63,951 nucleotides of DNA, taken from contig JAILLS010000053.1 in NCBI GenBank assembly GCA_024693025.1, positions 1 through 63,951 on the forward strand, read 5' to 3'. Under the pieces are notes generated by a model that worked only from the letters and a program-made list of their open reading frames with translations, was not told the DNA's origin and did no database searches. Both the position numbers and the translations under genes were made by a program. The DNA comes from Succinivibrio sp. (GTDB lineage: Bacteria > Pseudomonadota > Gammaproteobacteria > Enterobacterales > Succinivibrionaceae). This document shows positions 44,155 to 55,893 of this stretch, in pieces. Each line of letters starts with the position of its first letter. Position 1 is the first letter of the stretch.

Positions 44155-45171
44155 TTACTGATAACCATCCGGATTCTGCTGCTGGAACCTGAAGGAATCG
44201 GCAGTCATGTCCTCAAGTCCTAACTCTGCCTTCCAGTGCAGCTCACGTTCTGCCTTGCTCGCGTCGGCATAGCACTGCACCACATCACCCTCGCGTCTTT
44301 CGGTAAACTCATAGTTAATCTGACGCCCCGTGGTCTTGATAAAGGCCTTGACGAGCTCAAGCACGCTGTAGCCCCGTCCTGTGCCCAGATTGTAAATATG
44401 CAGCCCCGGGCGGTTGAGGCAGTGCTGCAGAGCCGCCACATGCCCTCTGGCCAGATCCACTACATGAATATAGTCACGGATACAGGTGCCGTCCGGTGTA
44501 GGGTAATCATGACCGAAAATCCTGAGTTTAGGCAGCTTGCCTATAGCCACCTGCGTCAGATAAGGCATCAGATTGTTAGGAATGCCGCGCGGATCTTCAC
44601 CGATCAGGCCTGAGGCATGGGCGCCCACCGGATTGAAATAGCGCAGCATCACCATGGCAAACTGCGGCTTGGAGCGCTGCAGTTCCTCACACATATACTC
44701 AATATCGATTTTGGTCTGGCCATAGGGACTGTTGGCCCGCTTGATAGGAGAGCTTTCCGTCAGAGGCAGAGTATCCGGCTCCCCATAGACGGTAGAGGAT
44801 GAGGAGAAGATAAAGTTATAGCACTGATGCTTTAGCATGCTCTGCAGCAGCACCCGTGCGCCATTGACATTGTTGTCGTAATAGTCAAGCGGGATCTTGC
44901 AGGACTCTCCTACCGCCTTGAGCCCAGCAAAGTTAATCACTCCGTCAATGGCATAGTCCTCAAACAGCTGATCTAAAGCGGCACTATCGCGAATATCACC
45001 CATGACAAACGGGATCTCCTGACCGCACAGCTGATTGATTCTAGCTAAGGCTGCAGGCTTGGCATTAGACAGATTATCATAAATCAGCGGCCTGAAACCT
45101 GCCTCACACAGCTCTACCACGGTATGGCTGCCAATAAAACCTGCACCGCCTGTCACCAAAATATAATTCAT
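44155..45171 (-). CDS. galE: UDP-glucose 4-epimerase
   Basis: GalE interconverts UDP-galactose and UDP-glucose. The 338-residue product is a short-chain dehydrogenase-type epimerase with TGGAGFIGSHTVVEL at the NAD site, catalytic SSSSTVYG and YGQTK (Tyr-x-x-x-Lys), matching the E. coli length. It is the first gene of galETK and is divergent from a LacI-family regulator 157 bp away. Confidence 0.96.
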   Translation of the reverse strand: MNYILVTGGAGFIGSHTVVELCEAGFRPLIYDNLSNAKPAALARINQLCGQEIPFVMGDIRDSAALDQLFEDYAIDGVINFAGLKAVGESCKIPLDYYDNNVNGARVLLQSMLKHQCYNFIFSSSSTVYGEPDTLPLTESSPIKRANSPYGQTKIDIEYMCEELQRSKPQFAMVMLRYFNPVGAHASGLIGEDPRGIPNNLMPYLTQVAIGKLPKLRIFGHDYPTPDGTCIRDYIHVVDLARGHVAALQHCLNRPGLHIYNLGTGRGYSVLELVKAFIKTTGRQINYEFTERREGDVVQCYADASKAERELHWKAELGLEDMTADSFRFQQQNPDGYQ

Positions 45172-45275
45172 CGCAAACCTCTTATTCTCATGCTGACTTT
45201 AATCTGTCTATTTTCGGCAAAGTTGTGCTTCAGGTCTGCAAAGCAGGTCTAAAAATGAGAAAGATCTGACATACC

Positions 45276-45297
45276 TACATTTATAAGCTAAAATGTA
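45276..45297. promoter_or_regulatory. Candidate operator between galE and galR
   Basis: TACATTT (45276-45282) and AAATGTA (45291-45297) form an inverted repeat in the divergent promoter region, flanked by partly repeated TAAGCTAAA at 45284 and 45309. It does not resemble the E. coli GalR operator (central CG), so assignment to the adjacent regulator is tentative. Confidence 0.35.
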
Positions 45298-45328
45298 TGT
45301 AAAGATGTTAAGCTAAAGAGGAAGAGAG

Positions 45329-46324
45329 ATGGCAACCATCCGCGATGTAGCCGCGCTGGCTAAGGTTTCAGTAGCCACCGTTTCACGTGTTTTAAATGGC
45401 TCAGCTATGGTCTCTAATGAGACCAAGGATAAGGTGCTTAAGGCACAGAAGGAGCTGAACTTTGTGCTCAACGCCAGCTCTAGTTCTCTGACCAAACGCA
45501 ACAGCGAGGTGGTGGGTCTGTTGGTCACCGATCTCTCCGACCCGTTTTTTGGCGTGATGGTCAAAGCCTGTGAGGATACCGCGCATGCCAATCAGCAGAT
45601 CATGGTGGTCACCCAGGGACTTTTAGACGAGCAGCGCGAGCTTTTGGGTATCAAAAGTCTGCTCAGTCAGGACTGTGCGGCGCTGGTGTTCTATCCGCAG
45701 GCAAGCTCTGATGAGGTGCTGCGCAAATACCTCAGAGTCTTCTCCCATCTGGTGCTGGTCAACCGCTCCCTGCCGGGCTTTGAGGAGCGCTGTCTCATGC
45801 TCGATAATCAGCAGGGTATGTATACCGGGGTTAAGTATCTCATTGCTCTGGGACACCGCGACATCGCCTATATCGGCTCCTCGCAGCCGACCACTGAGGC
45901 AAGGCAGCGCTATGCAGGTTTTGAGCAGGCTCTCTCTGAATCAGACCTCACCCCAAATCCGGAGCTTGTCCTCAGGGTACAGCCTAATCTTGACGGGGGA
46001 GCTCTGGCTGCACAGGAGCTGTTTAGAAAAAGAGGTCAATTTTCTGCAGTGGTCTGCTATAACGATTCTCTGGCGGCGGCCGTGCTGTCAAGCTTCAACA
46101 CGCAGGGGCTCAGAGTCCCCCATGAGGTCTCGGTACTCGGCTTTGATGATATTTTCTTTGCCCCGCTGTTAAGTCCGCCCCTGACCAGCATCAGAAATCC
46201 CATCGTGGAGATGGCCAAAAGCGCAGTGGAGCTCTCTTCGGCTATCTATCACAAGCGCGGCTACAGACTGCCTGAATTTACTACCGAGCTTGTGATCAGA
46301 GATTCAGTCAAAGCGATGAACTAG
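45329..46324 (+). CDS. galR: LacI/GalR-family regulator of the gal operon
   Basis: The 331-residue product has the LacI helix-turn-helix ([23 protein letters not shown]) and hinge helix at the N-terminus, then a periplasmic-binding-like core ending [20 protein letters not shown]. It most resembles GalR/GalS and is divergent from galETK, which makes galactose-responsive control likely; ligand identity is inferred. GAGGAAGAGAG provides the ribosome-binding site. Its TAG stop interlocks with the purF stop in CTAG (46321-46324). Confidence 0.85.
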   Translation: MATIRDVAALAKVSVATVSRVLNGSAMVSNETKDKVLKAQKELNFVLNASSSSLTKRNSEVVGLLVTDLSDPFFGVMVKACEDTAHANQQIMVVTQGLLDEQRELLGIKSLLSQDCAALVFYPQASSDEVLRKYLRVFSHLVLVNRSLPGFEERCLMLDNQQGMYTGVKYLIALGHRDIAYIGSSQPTTEARQRYAGFEQALSESDLTPNPELVLRVQPNLDGGALAAQELFRKRGQFSAVVCYNDSLAAAVLSSFNTQGLRVPHEVSVLGFDDIFFAPLLSPPLTSIRNPIVEMAKSAVELSSAIYHKRGYRLPEFTTELVIRDSVKAMN

Positions 46325-47838
46325 TTTTCAAAATTGTAGATATCCAGCTCTTCATTAGCATCATGCCAGGCTTTATCCTGCTTGGCATCATCACTGCGCT
46401 GCTTTGAAATCTGCTCAAAATAGTCAGGATCCGGCTGCACCACATACTTGCCGCTGAAGATGGAGGTATCGAATTCGCGCAGTTCAGGATTCTCCTCGCG
46501 CACACTGTCTTCTAAGTCAGACAGCGACTGATAGACGAGCCCGTCGGCCTTGATAAACCTGCTGACCTCATCAACCGTCCGCCCATAGGCGATCAGCTCC
46601 TTGGAAGTCGGCATGTCGATGCCATAGATATTCGGATATTTGATTTCAGGCGCCGCCGAGGCAAAATAGACCTCCCGGGCTCCCGCTTCACGCGCCATCT
46701 CGACAATCTGCAGAGAGGTGGTGCCGCGCACAATGGAATCATCCACCAAAAGCACATTCTTGCCGACAAACTCTGAAGGAATAGGATTGAGTTTACTGCG
46801 CACCGACTTCTTACGCTGAGTCTGTCCCGGCATGATAAAGGTTCTGCCGATATAGCGGTTCTTCACAAAGCCCTGACGATAAGGCAGCCCCAGACTTCTG
46901 GCCATCTGTACGGCAATATCAATGGAAGTCTCAGGCACCGGGATCACCACATCGATCTTGCGATCGCCAAGCTCGAGCTTGACCTTTTCAGCCAGCTTCA
47001 TCCCCATATGCACGCGTGTGGCATAGACTGAGGCTCCGTTGATCACGCTGTCAGGACGGGCAAAATAGACATACTCAAAGATACATGGGGTAAAGGTTTC
47101 AGCCGGTGCACACTGAGCCGTATAGAGCTGCTGCTCCTCAGAGATCAGAATCGCCTCACCCGGTCTGATATCACGCACCAGCGTAAACTGATTGACGGAC
47201 AGGGCCACACTCTCGGAGGCCACCATATATTCAGTCCTGCCATCCTCGGTTTCCCGTTTGCCAAGGCATAACGGTCTGATCCCATGCGGATCGCGGAAGG
47301 CCAGCAGGCCTACGCCCAGGATCAGGGCCACGACGGCATAGCCGCCCTTTACCTCGGCATTCACGCCTCTGACAGCGGTAAAGATGTCATCCGGCGTGGG
47401 CATGTCATGCTCCACCTTGGTGAGCTTCCAGGCCAGAATATTGAGCAGCACCTCAGAATCTGATTCGGTATTGACATGACGACGGGCCTTCACGCAGGTC
47501 TCCTTGAGAGCCTTGCAGTTGATGAGGTTGCCATTGTGGGCAAGCGCAATGCCAAAAGGTGAGTTGACATAGAAAGGCTGAGCCTCGGCGGCACTTGAAG
47601 AGCCTGCGGTAGGATAGCGGGTATGCCCGATGCCCATCATGCCCCTCAGTCTCAGCATGTGCTTCTTTTCAAACACCTCGCTGACCATACCGTTGGCCTT
47701 GCGCTGTCTGAAATTGTGCTGCTCATCAATCGTCACGATACCGGCAGCATCCTGTCCCCGGTGCTGCAGCACCTGCAGGGCATTATATAAAGTCACATTG
47801 ACCGGAGTGACTCCGACCATGCCTACTACACCACACAT
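46321..47838 (-). CDS. purF: Amidophosphoribosyltransferase
   Basis: PurF makes phosphoribosylamine, the first step of purine synthesis. The 505-residue product has the N-terminal nucleophile Cys2 (MCGVVGMVG) with the class II glutaminase domain, and the PRPP site [18 protein letters not shown]. Length equals E. coli PurF. It follows cvpA by four bases, the conserved cvpA-purF operon of gammaproteobacteria. Its stop codon overlaps that of convergent galR. Confidence 0.97.
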   Translation of the reverse strand: MCGVVGMVGVTPVNVTLYNALQVLQHRGQDAAGIVTIDEQHNFRQRKANGMVSEVFEKKHMLRLRGMMGIGHTRYPTAGSSSAAEAQPFYVNSPFGIALAHNGNLINCKALKETCVKARRHVNTESDSEVLLNILAWKLTKVEHDMPTPDDIFTAVRGVNAEVKGGYAVVALILGVGLLAFRDPHGIRPLCLGKRETEDGRTEYMVASESVALSVNQFTLVRDIRPGEAILISEEQQLYTAQCAPAETFTPCIFEYVYFARPDSVINGASVYATRVHMGMKLAEKVKLELGDRKIDVVIPVPETSIDIAVQMARSLGLPYRQGFVKNRYIGRTFIMPGQTQRKKSVRSKLNPIPSEFVGKNVLLVDDSIVRGTTSLQIVEMAREAGAREVYFASAAPEIKYPNIYGIDMPTSKELIAYGRTVDEVSRFIKADGLVYQSLSDLEDSVREENPELREFDTSIFSGKYVVQPDPDYFEQISKQRSDDAKQDKAWHDANEELDIYNFEN

Positions 47839-47842
47839 GCGC

Positions 47843-48355
47843 TTATACCCCCGCTATATTCTCAGGCGTTGTACCTAAATAGACAAAAAACCAGCTGACC
47901 AGTCGCTGCAGTTCAGGAATAAACAGCGAATTTTTCCACCAGTCGAAATTCTGAATAAAGTTAAACAGATTAAGCTTGAACAGGATCTGCACCACCGCCA
48001 CACAGGCAGCTACAATGAGCACTCCGCGGGCGACACCGAAAGCGATGCCCAGAATGCGGTCAAACCCGGACAGCCCCGCCTTCTGAATGCCTTTGGCAAT
48101 CATACTGCCGATGGCTCCGACAATCATGAGCGTAACCACAAAGAGCACGATAGCGGAGATCACATTGCGGGTCAGCGCATCATCGGAGAAGGTCAGATAC
48201 TGAGCCCCTACGCTGTAAAAGCGTCCGGCCACCACAAAGGCGGACAGCCAGGCCACAATCGAAGCTGCCTCTTTTACAAAACCGCGGATAATCGAGAACA
48301 GGCTGGACAGCCCGATAATTCCGAGAATAATCCAATCTAAAGGAGTTAAAGTCAT
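47843..48355 (-). CDS. cvpA: CvpA family membrane protein
   Basis: A 170-residue protein with four membrane segments and the CvpA pattern ([30 protein letters not shown], given as landmark near the N-terminus). CvpA is linked to colicin V production and bile/envelope stress tolerance. The ATG at 48355 aligns with the family start; a TTG eight codons upstream is open but unlikely and would overlap the serS terminator. It lies directly upstream of purF. Confidence 0.9.
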   Translation of the reverse strand: MTLTPLDWIILGIIGLSSLFSIIRGFVKEAASIVAWLSAFVVAGRFYSVGAQYLTFSDDALTRNVISAIVLFVVTLMIVGAIGSMIAKGIQKAGLSGFDRILGIAFGVARGVLIVAACVAVVQILFKLNLFNFIQNFDWWKNSLFIPELQRLVSWFFVYLGTTPENIAGV

Positions 48356-48376
48356 CAGAGATCCATGTCTTAAGAT

Positions 48377-48402
48377 CAAAAACTGCCTGAAACTTCAGGC
48401 AG
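48377..48402 (-). terminator. Rho-independent terminator of serS
   Basis: On the minus strand CTGCCTGA pairs with TCAGGCAG around AGTT and is followed by TTTTTGATC. It lies 13-38 bp after the serS stop and just before cvpA, separating the two units. Confidence 0.8.
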
Positions 48403-48414
48403 CTTAAAATGGGC

Positions 48415-49740
<1,326 letters not shown>

Positions 49741-49919
49741 TCATGAACTCTTAAGCCTGAAGGCATTAAGAGCATTATAGGTACACACCGTAAAGGTATA
49801 ACCTTACTTTTGCGATTAATTCTAGTGGGGCATTATACATCAGAACAGCGCAAGTTGTGAAACAGAATAGCTAGCTCAGGCGACCTCCTGCCTAGCGCAG
49901 CTGTCCCAGGTTAAAAACG

Positions 49920-51353
49920 CTAGAGATCCTCCTGTGAGCCGTCAAAACGCACCGACCTGCCCACAAAGCCCTCCGGATAGCGCCGGTTAGGCTCCAGCCT
50001 GTCACGCTGCCTTAAATACTCGATTTTCTTCTGCAGCTGCGCTTCAAAGCCGCGTTCTGACGGCTTGTAGTAGACCGTTCCGGTCAGCTCTTCCGGCATA
50101 AAGCTCTCAGCAGCTGCATAGGCTCCCTGATAGTCATGCGCATAGCGATAGCCCTCATGATAGCCAAGCTCAGACATCAGCTTCGTCGGAGCGTTGCGCA
50201 GATACAGCGGCACTTCGGCGCGGCCGTGCGCTCTGGCATCCTCCCGCGCCCTGCCAAAAGCCAGATACAGATGATTGCTTTTAGGCGCCAGGGCCAGGTA
50301 AACACAGGCCTCGGCAATGGCCCGTTCCCCCTCGGCAGCTCCCACACGTTCAAAAATATCATAGGCATTGAGCGCCACGGTCATGGCACGCGGATCGGCA
50401 AGACCGACATCCTCGGTAGCGATAGCCAGCAGGCGTCTTGCACAATAGAGGGGATCTCCGCCGGCTTCGAGAATGCGCGCATACCAGTACAATGCCGCAT
50501 CAGGAGCACTGCCGCGTATGGATTTATGCAGAGCGGAAATTAAATCATAATAGGCATCCCCGCCCCTGTCATAGTTTAAGGCCTTCTGCCCGGCAACTGA
50601 AGCAAGGCTCTGCGCGGTCAGAAGCCGGCCGTCTGAGGTCGGCTCTGCAAGATCTGCTGCCATCTCAAGCGTATTCAGAAGATGGCGTCCATCCCCGTCC
50701 GCAAGCTCAAGGAGTAGGTCCTCAGCCCGCTCTTCAAGCTTAAGATGCAGATCCTTAAGTCCTAAAGGTGAGGTTAAAGCCTGCCTGAGCAGCTGTTTTA
50801 ATTCTTCAGTACTGAGCTTTTTGAGCACATAGACCCGCGCTCTTGAGAGCAGGGCCTGATTAACATTGAAGGAGGGATTTTCGGTAGTCGCGCCGATAAA
50901 GGTAATGGTGCCGTCTTCAATATGCGGCAAAAAGGCATCCTGCTGCGATTTATTGAAACGGTGCACCTCATCGACAAACAGCAGAGTGCGCTGCCCCTGC
51001 CGTCTGCGCTCCTGCGCCCGCTCAATCGCAGCCCTGATATCCTTAACTCCGGAGGTGACGGCGGGGAGCTGCTCAAAGCAGGCCTGACACTGTCTGGCTA
51101 AAAGCAGAGCCAGAGTGGTCTTGCCTACTCCCGGAGGACCCCAGAAGATCATCGAATAGCACTGTCCCTGCTCTAACGCCTGCCGCAGCGGGGTATGCGG
51201 TCCGATTAAATGGCTCTGGCCAATGAATTCTGAAAGACTCTGCGGACGCAGACGTGCCGAGAGCGGCAGAAAAGCCTCAGGGGCTTTTTCCTGACGCTGG
51301 GGTTTAAGACTTGCGTCAAACTCTGCAAACAGACTAATCTGTCCGTCGTCCAT
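49920..51353 (-). CDS. rarA: Replication-associated recombination protein A (RarA/MgsA)
   Basis: RarA is a clamp-loader-like AAA+ ATPase acting at stalled forks. The 477-residue product has Walker [10 protein letters not shown] (72-80), Walker [30 protein letters not shown] (sensor 1) and the C-terminal tetramerisation domain. An N-terminal SLFAEF resembles a clamp- or SSB-interaction peptide (QxxLF-like QISLF). It overlaps the lolA 3' end by 20 bases in another frame, so the two are coupled. Confidence 0.95.
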   Translation of the reverse strand: MDDGQISLFAEFDASLKPQRQEKAPEAFLPLSARLRPQSLSEFIGQSHLIGPHTPLRQALEQGQCYSMIFWGPPGVGKTTLALLLARQCQACFEQLPAVTSGVKDIRAAIERAQERRRQGQRTLLFVDEVHRFNKSQQDAFLPHIEDGTITFIGATTENPSFNVNQALLSRARVYVLKKLSTEELKQLLRQALTSPLGLKDLHLKLEERAEDLLLELADGDGRHLLNTLEMAADLAEPTSDGRLLTAQSLASVAGQKALNYDRGGDAYYDLISALHKSIRGSAPDAALYWYARILEAGGDPLYCARRLLAIATEDVGLADPRAMTVALNAYDIFERVGAAEGERAIAEACVYLALAPKSNHLYLAFGRAREDARAHGRAEVPLYLRNAPTKLMSELGYHEGYRYAHDYQGAYAAAESFMPEELTGTVYYKPSERGFEAQLQKKIEYLRQRDRLEPNRRYPEGFVGRSVRFDGSQEDL

Positions 51354-51936
51354 CGTCTACCTCAGCATCCGCCGGGATGGCATAGACAAACAGGCTGTCC
51401 TCAGCCTGCTGACGCTGCCCTGACAGAGCATAGCTGTTCAGACTGCCATCGCGCATCTTAATCGAGATCCGACTGAGCGTATCCTGCTCAAAGGTCAGCT
51501 TCAGCTCTGAAAATTCGCCTGGCTGTTTAGGCGTGAGCGTAAAGCTGTCCTGCTCCTTACTGACCACGTACTGATCCCACAGCCTGCGGTCCATGGAGGT
51601 CAGCAGGAAAAAAGGCGAGGACTGCAGCTCCCTGAGAGCATAAATCGTCACCTGATTGACAAAAGGATCATAGAGATATACGGCCTCATCCTTAGTAAAG
51701 AGCACCTGCTCATCAGGCTTTAACGTATGCAGCATCAGACTGTGAGGTTTCTTGAGGGCAATATAGCCTGAAGAAGACACCCCCTGCTGCTGCGCCTTGG
51801 TGGTCAGAGTCTGATTGAAATCCGCATAAAAGGCCGAAAATCCGGCAAGCTTTGACTGCAGGTCCTCAAGATCTGAGGCCTGAGCCTGAAGACCGACCAA
51901 GGTTAAGAGCAGTGCTAAAAATCTCAGGCACTTCAT
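51334..51936 (-). CDS. lolA: Outer-membrane lipoprotein carrier protein LolA
   Basis: LolA ferries lipoproteins from LolCDE to the outer membrane. The 200-residue product has a signal peptide ([20 protein letters not shown], cleavage near residue 20) and LolA-type segments [25 protein letters not shown] and [12 protein letters not shown]. The ATG shares one base with the ftsK stop (TAATG), and the gene overlaps rarA at the other end, giving a tightly packed ftsK-lolA-rarA unit. Confidence 0.93.
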   Translation of the reverse strand: MKCLRFLALLLTLVGLQAQASDLEDLQSKLAGFSAFYADFNQTLTTKAQQQGVSSSGYIALKKPHSLMLHTLKPDEQVLFTKDEAVYLYDPFVNQVTIYALRELQSSPFFLLTSMDRRLWDQYVVSKEQDSFTLTPKQPGEFSELKLTFEQDTLSRISIKMRDGSLNSYALSGQRQQAEDSLFVYAIPADAEVDDGRRTD

Positions 51937-54900
51937 TAGATGACTCCCTCGCGCTGCAGCTGCATCATCAGACGCTTAGAGCGCGTATAGCCGATACTGA
52001 ACTGAACCTGAATGGCACTGATAGAAACCTCACGGTTGTTCTTGGCCTGAAATTCACGGGCATAGGCGGCAACCTGATCAAACAGCTTGTCAAGCTTCTG
52101 CTCTCCTGCCGGCAGCTCTCCGCCTTCAGGTTCGCTGTCATCCTCGACATCCGTAACCCCGTCAATATACTCAGGCGCGCCATGCTCTTTCCAGGCATTG
52201 ACCACCGCATTGACATCATCATTGCTGGCAAACGGACCATGCGCCCTGAATGGAGCATAGTTCTCCACGCCCATAAAGCGCGAGATCATATCACCATTGC
52301 CTAACAGTGATTCAGCGCCCTGTTCATCGAGAATGATGCGGGATTCCATATTAGACTGCACGGTGTAGGCAACTCGTGACGGCATATTGGCTTTAATCTT
52401 GCCTGTCACAATATCCGCACGCGGTGTCTGGGTGGCCAGGATCAGATGAATACCTGCGGCACGGGCCTTGGCGGTCAGACGTGAAATCAGATGCTCAGGT
52501 GACTTCTCAGCCTTCTTCTGACTGCCGGTCATCGCCATCAGATCCGCAAACTCATCCACCACAATCACAAGATAAGGCAATGGCTTTAGGACATCCGGTC
52601 TGCCGCCCATATCAGCAGTCCAGGCCGGATCATAGACCAGCTTCCCTTCAAGCGTGGCCTCGTTGATCACGCGGTTGTATTCAGACAGCTGTCTGACACC
52701 TAAGGCCTCGATAAGCTTGTAGCGTCTCTCCATCTCCGCTACGCACCAGTTCAGCGCAGCCGCTGATTCCTCAGGCTCGGCGATGATCGGAGTGATCAGA
52801 TGCGGCAGATCGCCATACAGGCTGAACTCAATGCGCTTAGGATCAATGAGGATCAGTCTTAACTGAGCAGGCGAGAGCTTGATGAGCAGGGACAGCAGCA
52901 TGGCATTGATGCCGGCAGACTTGCCTGAACCGGTCGTACCTGCAATCAAAAGATGCGGAGCCTTCGCCAGATCTGCAATCACCGGTTTGCCGATCGCATT
53001 GACGCCAAGACATAGCGGCAGCAGGCATCTGGTGTGCTGATAGCTGTCATCCTTGATGACATCGCAGAGGGTAAAGGTCTGACGGGTGGCATTCGGCACT
53101 TCCAGTCCGACATACTGAGTACCCGGTACCACATCGAGCACCCGGATGGTCTTGACCATCAGATAGCGGGTCAGATCCGTGCTGACCGAGCGGATCTGCC
53201 GCGAGCTGATGCCGCCTTCAAGCTGCAGAGAAAACAGTGTGATCACAGGACCTGACACGTAGCTTGCCACCTTGGCCTTAACCTTGAAGTCCTGCATGAA
53301 CCGGTCAATGCGCGCGATGCGTTCGGAAATCTCAGAATAAGGCACTTCCACCTTGGTTTCAGATTCACGCAGCAGGGAGAGTTCAGGACGCCAGGCCCCA
53401 TATGGAGTTTCAGGCGCCGAAATAATGGAATGATCATAATCCTTGGTGGCAAATTCGGTAACCGCCTTAGGCTTTGGAGTTGACAGCAGTTCTGAAGGGA
53501 TCTGCCCCTGAGCTGGAGCAGCCTCAGGACGTTCTGCCGTACTTTCAGCCCTGACAGGCTCACTCTGAGCTGAGGCACTGTCCGCACCACTGTCATCAGC
53601 TGCCGGAGACTTGGCGCTCTGCTGCGCAGACGGCTGCTCAGGCTCTGCATTAAAGCCACGCTGGGTGTTGGCATAGAGGTAATCACTGCCCTTTTCAGAA
53701 ATCACAGGAGTCCGGTTAGGTCTTAAGCCGTCAAAATTATCACCCTGAGCTGAAGGCACGAAGGAAGCCGGCAGATCCTCATCCTTGATCTCAAGAGTAT
53801 GCTCTTTGCGCTCTTCACTCAGAGAGTCAAAGGAGATGATGTTCTCATCCTCAAACTCCTCGTTATCAAGCTCCTCTTCAAACTGAGCCTCCAGGGCCTC
53901 ACGCTCTGAAGCTGCAACTTCAGCGGTCTTACGGTCAGCATCGGCTCCATCGTCATACTCAGAGTCAGCGCTGTGCGCAGCATACTCAGGCTCTGCAGCA
54001 GAGTATTCAGCGGCAGGATGAGCCTGAGACTCCTCTCTGTCAAGCGCATAAGCGGTATTCGGTGCAGTATCTTCAGGCAGGCTGTCCGGTACCCGTGGCT
54101 CGGTGCGGGTAATGATGGTGCTCTGTACCTTAGGTTCATCATCTGGCTCCGCAGGTTTGACTTCCTCCTGAGGATGAGTGGTAATGATCGTGCTGATCCC
54201 CTCGTCCTCGCTTTCAGGAGCAGGCTGCACAAACGAGCCCTTCAGCCCGGAGCCCTTGGTGATGATGGTATTCTGCACCGTCTCCTGATCCTCTTCTTCC
54301 ACCTGAGGCAGACGTGAATCACGGATAATGGTGCTCGGTGCCCTGCCCTCTTCGCTCTGATCACGATAGGACTCAGGGTAAGTCACCTCCCGATAGAGCG
54401 GTTCAGGATCGCGCTGCGCGGAAAAGGGCTCTTCACGCTGATAGCGGCTGTCTTCATGCGCAAGATTAGCCTCTGCACCGGGATAGTTCTGCAGATCATT
54501 ACCCTGACTGTACCCGGTCCCGGCAAAGGAATTCTGCAGCGGCGGCTCATAACTGTGCTCATGCCCCTCGTAAAAGTCCGGCACCTCACGGGTAAATTCA
54601 CTCTCCTTTGCAGGTTCTACCACCGGCTCGATCCGCTCAGGAGCAGGAGTCTGCTCTGCTTCATTCAGATCGCCAAAGGACGGTTCAAGATCTGCATGCA
54701 CGGCAGGGGCCGCACTTGGCTGCTTGCGCTTAGGTTTTAAGGAGGCAAGCTTTGCGTAGACTGTAGCAAAGAGTTTGCCGCGTGTTTTCTTGACCTTGAC
54801 CGACTCCTGATCCTTAGCACTCTGCATCTCAGATACTGCCCTAGGCTCGCTGCGATCCCTGCCCATGGTCAGAGCATAGAAGGCTGCTGCGCCCAGTTTT

Positions 54901-55445
54901 TCACAGAAGCTTAAAGGCGAAGCGCACACCAGAAGCATCAGTCCTCCCAGGCTCAGCAGCACCGGCAGGGCGGCGGCCACGTGATGCGAAAAGGATCTGA
55001 AACTTACAATGTTGAGAAAATCTCCGAGTATGCCCCCTGCCCCGGTATTGCCTGCGGCAAAAAGTCCTGAAAACAGGCCGCACAGTCCCAGTACCAATAT
55101 ATTAAAGCCCAGCAGTCTGAGTCCAAGGTTAAAGAGGTTTATCTGTTTTAACGGCTGATGATTGAGGACGACCAGCCATACGGCATAAACAAAAATCACA
55201 GGAAAGACATAGGTGACCGAGCCAAAATATTCAAAGACAGAGCTCAGAAAGCCACTTTGAGTCATCTGACCGTTAAGGCCGGTTACCAGCTCGCCTGACA
55301 TCGCCCGATCTGCAGTGCGTCTGAAGGAGGAGAGTATAAAAATGCCCAGTCCTGCACACAGAACACAGCCAATAAATAGGATTTTTTTGAATTTATCCTG
55401 CGATTTTACTTTTCCCGCTCCGACATGCGGACGTGAAAAATTCAT
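51936..55445 (-). CDS. ftsK: DNA translocase FtsK
   Basis: FtsK couples septation with chromosome dimer resolution. The 1169-residue product has four N-terminal membrane segments (about 20-40, 68-95, 108-130, 155-178), a long acidic linker (200-680), a RecA-like motor with Walker A AGTTGSGKSAG (about 830) and Walker B LVIVVDEFADLM, and a C-terminal winged-helix gamma domain (SISAIQVQFSIGYTRSKRL) that reads KOPS. The linker has four copies of S/N-T-I-I at residues 371, 392, 418 and 442, an unusual repeat. AGAGG precedes the ATG. It is the first gene of ftsK-lolA-rarA. Confidence 0.96.
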   Translation of the reverse strand: MNFSRPHVGAGKVKSQDKFKKILFIGCVLCAGLGIFILSSFRRTADRAMSGELVTGLNGQMTQSGFLSSVFEYFGSVTYVFPVIFVYAVWLVVLNHQPLKQINLFNLGLRLLGFNILVLGLCGLFSGLFAAGNTGAGGILGDFLNIVSFRSFSHHVAAALPVLLSLGGLMLLVCASPLSFCEKLGAAAFYALTMGRDRSEPRAVSEMQSAKDQESVKVKKTRGKLFATVYAKLASLKPKRKQPSAAPAVHADLEPSFGDLNEAEQTPAPERIEPVVEPAKESEFTREVPDFYEGHEHSYEPPLQNSFAGTGYSQGNDLQNYPGAEANLAHEDSRYQREEPFSAQRDPEPLYREVTYPESYRDQSEEGRAPSTIIRDSRLPQVEEEDQETVQNTIITKGSGLKGSFVQPAPESEDEGISTIITTHPQEEVKPAEPDDEPKVQSTIITRTEPRVPDSLPEDTAPNTAYALDREESQAHPAAEYSAAEPEYAAHSADSEYDDGADADRKTAEVAASEREALEAQFEEELDNEEFEDENIISFDSLSEERKEHTLEIKDEDLPASFVPSAQGDNFDGLRPNRTPVISEKGSDYLYANTQRGFNAEPEQPSAQQSAKSPAADDSGADSASAQSEPVRAESTAERPEAAPAQGQIPSELLSTPKPKAVTEFATKDYDHSIISAPETPYGAWRPELSLLRESETKVEVPYSEISERIARIDRFMQDFKVKAKVASYVSGPVITLFSLQLEGGISSRQIRSVSTDLTRYLMVKTIRVLDVVPGTQYVGLEVPNATRQTFTLCDVIKDDSYQHTRCLLPLCLGVNAIGKPVIADLAKAPHLLIAGTTGSGKSAGINAMLLSLLIKLSPAQLRLILIDPKRIEFSLYGDLPHLITPIIAEPEESAAALNWCVAEMERRYKLIEALGVRQLSEYNRVINEATLEGKLVYDPAWTADMGGRPDVLKPLPYLVIVVDEFADLMAMTGSQKKAEKSPEHLISRLTAKARAAGIHLILATQTPRADIVTGKIKANMPSRVAYTVQSNMESRIILDEQGAESLLGNGDMISRFMGVENYAPFRAHGPFASNDDVNAVVNAWKEHGAPEYIDGVTDVEDDSEPEGGELPAGEQKLDKLFDQVAAYAREFQAKNNREVSISAIQVQFSIGYTRSKRLMMQLQREGVI
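54108..54335 (-). repeat. ftsK: Four S/N-T-I-I motifs in the FtsK linker
   Basis: The peptides STIIRD, NTIITK, STIITT and STIITR occur at FtsK residues 371, 392, 418 and 442 with spacings of 21, 26 and 24. The intervening sequence is acidic, Pro/Glu/Gln-rich and not repeated, which suggests conserved short linear motifs rather than a simple DNA duplication. Confidence 0.7.
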
Positions 55446-55893
55446 ATAAACCTCTGATGAAAATAATATTTAATTGCGCTTGAATGAAAAAAATAATCTG
55501 CCAAATGCTACCATTTTTTCGCTTTTCACTCAAGAAACAAACACTTTTTCTTTTTAAGAAAAGCATTTAGAATTTAAAATCAGGCCGCCTGAGTACTGAA
55601 CAAGAAACAAGAGGAGTTTTGCCTGCTGCGCGCAGGTCTGAGTCCTGAGCTCTGACCTTCTGCTCTGCCATCCTGATGTGGTGCAGCAGCTTGTCAAACG
55701 CCAGACTGCGCTAAAATCTGATGTCAGAAGAGCAGGTCTGCGCAACCTATGCTCTAGAGGACAGCTCACCATTTTAGCCTGTCCTAAGCTAAAACGCACA
55801 GCTTTATGTTTATACTATTTTAAAATAGTAGTTGCATTTTAACTATAAAAAGATTAGGCTGAGCATAATAAAACCATATGCAAGGAGTTCAGT
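55446..55893. other. 448-bp non-coding divergent region with 18-bp palindrome
   Basis: No convincing gene is present; an 81-codon minus-strand frame (55554-55799) has no family resemblance or ribosome-binding site. The region separates ftsK from the effector-like gene. It contains TACTATTTTAAAATAGTA (55813-55830), a perfect 18-bp palindrome, followed by GTTGCATTTTAAC and TATAAA (-10-like), about 45-80 bp before the effector-like start. This arrangement suggests a regulator-dependent promoter for the effector-chaperone pair. Confidence 0.5.

Noticed and set aside
55554-55799. 81-codon minus-strand frame between ftsK and the effector-like gene
   Set aside because: No ribosome-binding site, no recognisable family, Cys/Arg/Ser-rich composition typical of chance translation.
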